Assembly: GCA_947053345.1 (NCBI GenBank)
Contig: CAMRSM010000010.1
Span: 1 to 64,000 of the forward strand
Reading direction: 5' to 3'
Origin: an uncultured Lachnospiraceae bacterium
GTDB lineage: Bacteria > Bacillota > Clostridia > Lachnospirales > Lachnospiraceae
DNA length: 64,000 bases
In this document: piece by piece, positions 63,179 through 64,000 of the stretch
How the letters are laid out: each line of letters starts with the position of its first letter
How positions within the stretch are numbered: the first letter of the stretch is position 1
The notes under the pieces: generated by a model
The model's input: only the letters and a program-made list of their open reading frames with translations
The model's database searches: none
Told to the model about the DNA's origin: nothing
Program-made: the position numbers and the translations under genes

Positions 63179-64000
63179 ATGAAAATAGTATATTTGAATG
63201 ACCACTGGAAAATGCAGATTGCAGGGGAGGAAGCGTGGATTCCGGCAAAAGTTCCGGGTTCGGTTTACGATGACCTGATACGTGGCGGGAAGCTGGAAGA
63301 CCCTTATTACAGGGACAACGAATTAAAGGCACTCTCCATTATGGACAACGAATTCCGCTATTGCTGTGATTTCGCTGCCCCAAAGGAAGAGGCGGATAAA
63401 ATCTGCCTGCGCTTTGAGTGTCTGGATACTCTGGCACAGGTTTGGCTTAACGGTGAATTTTTAGGAAAAGCAGAAAACATGCACCGGATTTATGAATTTG
63501 ATGTGACGGGGATGTTAAAGGAAGAAAACCATCTGGAAATCCTGTTTCATTCCGCCCTGAAATATATTAAAGAGGAACAAAAGAAAGTGCGCGCGGTCGG
63601 CTGTATCGACGCGATGGACGGATTTGCCCATTTAAGAAAAGCGCATTCCATGTTTGGCTGGGACTGGGGTCCAAGAATACCGGATGCAGGAATCCACCGC
63701 CCGGTATTGCTTTTGTTTATAAAGAATGCCAGAATATCGGATCTTTATATCCGCCAGAAACACGAAGACGGCGGGGTGACGCTGTGCCCGGAAGTAAATC
63801 TTCATTGTGTTTCGGGCGAGGAAGAGGATTATTCCTTTGATATTATTTTGCATGCGCCGGACGGTACGGTAAGTACCCATACGGATTCCCCGGCGGAAAT
63901 TAAGGTGGAGAACCCGGCTCTCTGGTGGCCTAGGGGATACGGGGAGCAGAATCTGTATTTGCTTGAGGTGGTGCTTAGAAAGGACGGTGCGGAAATAGAC
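63179..64000 (+). CDS. GH2 beta-mannosidase, N-terminal part (runs off the window)
   Basis: The first 274 residues of a GH2 enzyme, cut by the window end. The sugar-binding N-domain has VPGSVYDDLIRGGKLEDPYY, the jelly-roll motif LRFECLDTLAQVWLNGEFLG, and FGWDWGPRIPDAGIHRP, which is typical of beta-mannosidases and not of beta-galactosidases. The catalytic barrel with its two Glu residues lies beyond the window. GGAGG five bases before the ATG at 63179 sets the start. The gap of about 150 nt after the GH95-like gene has no structured repeat. Confidence 0.88.
   Translation, partial: MKIVYLNDHWKMQIAGEEAWIPAKVPGSVYDDLIRGGKLEDPYYRDNELKALSIMDNEFRYCCDFAAPKEEADKICLRFECLDTLAQVWLNGEFLGKAENMHRIYEFDVTGMLKEENHLEILFHSALKYIKEEQKKVRAVGCIDAMDGFAHLRKAHSMFGWDWGPRIPDAGIHRPVLLLFIKNARISDLYIRQKHEDGGVTLCPEVNLHCVSGEEEDYSFDIILHAPDGTVSTHTDSPAEIKVENPALWWPRGYGEQNLYLLEVVLRKDGAEID

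Overview
The window looks like a chromosome segment of a GC-rich Lachnospiraceae-like Clostridia member (inference). The signs are a Firmicutes-type large SRP RNA, CUT1 sugar permeases with no local ATPase, strong AGGAGG ribosome sites, and a low-GC insert carrying what look like mobile-element leftovers. No rRNA, tRNA or CRISPR array was seen.

Layout. 1-16 kb is mostly core: an ArsR regulator, a TatD nuclease, rsmA, a double-GNAT protein, an ABC-F protein, a solute-binding-like lipoprotein, a protein with a disordered linker, an SDR, a GNAT, a radical-SAM activase, an unusual heparinase-like/TadA fusion, and the SRP RNA. 16.8-29.7 kb is a same-strand run: a protein with a cyclic-nucleotide-binding-like domain, then a MukF/MukE/MukB-like (Wadjet JetA/JetB/JetC-like) condensin trio with no JetD-like gene, then a lone ABC ATPase and a TPR/P-loop protein. 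29.8-32.4 kb is an accessory patch with gene fragments, three small AT-rich genes and a hairpin-rich scar that looks derived from an integrative conjugative element. 33-35 kb holds an alpha/beta hydrolase and a decayed SGNH hydrolase frame broken by TGA codons.

35-64 kb is a glycan-use locus. An AraC-type regulator sits between a GH38 alpha-mannosidase gene and a long operon: two solute-binding proteins, two permease pairs, an NHL/TPR membrane protein, a Yip1-like membrane protein, a large anchored protein of unknown function, two related clan GH-D-like glycosidases (one lipoprotein, one cytosolic), a GH36 alpha-galactosidase, a GH95-like enzyme and a GH2 beta-mannosidase cut by the window end. 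The GH38 gene and the operon carry the same 37-nt operator/-35 layout at the same distance from a -10 box, so they are probably one regulon.

The most striking non-coding signal is a family of roughly 102-109 nt structured repeats at the operon's intercistronic junctions, with another copy at the window start. The copies differ in sequence but keep nested stems, with compensating changes on both arms. The condensin-like locus and this repeat family are the best candidates for undescribed biology.
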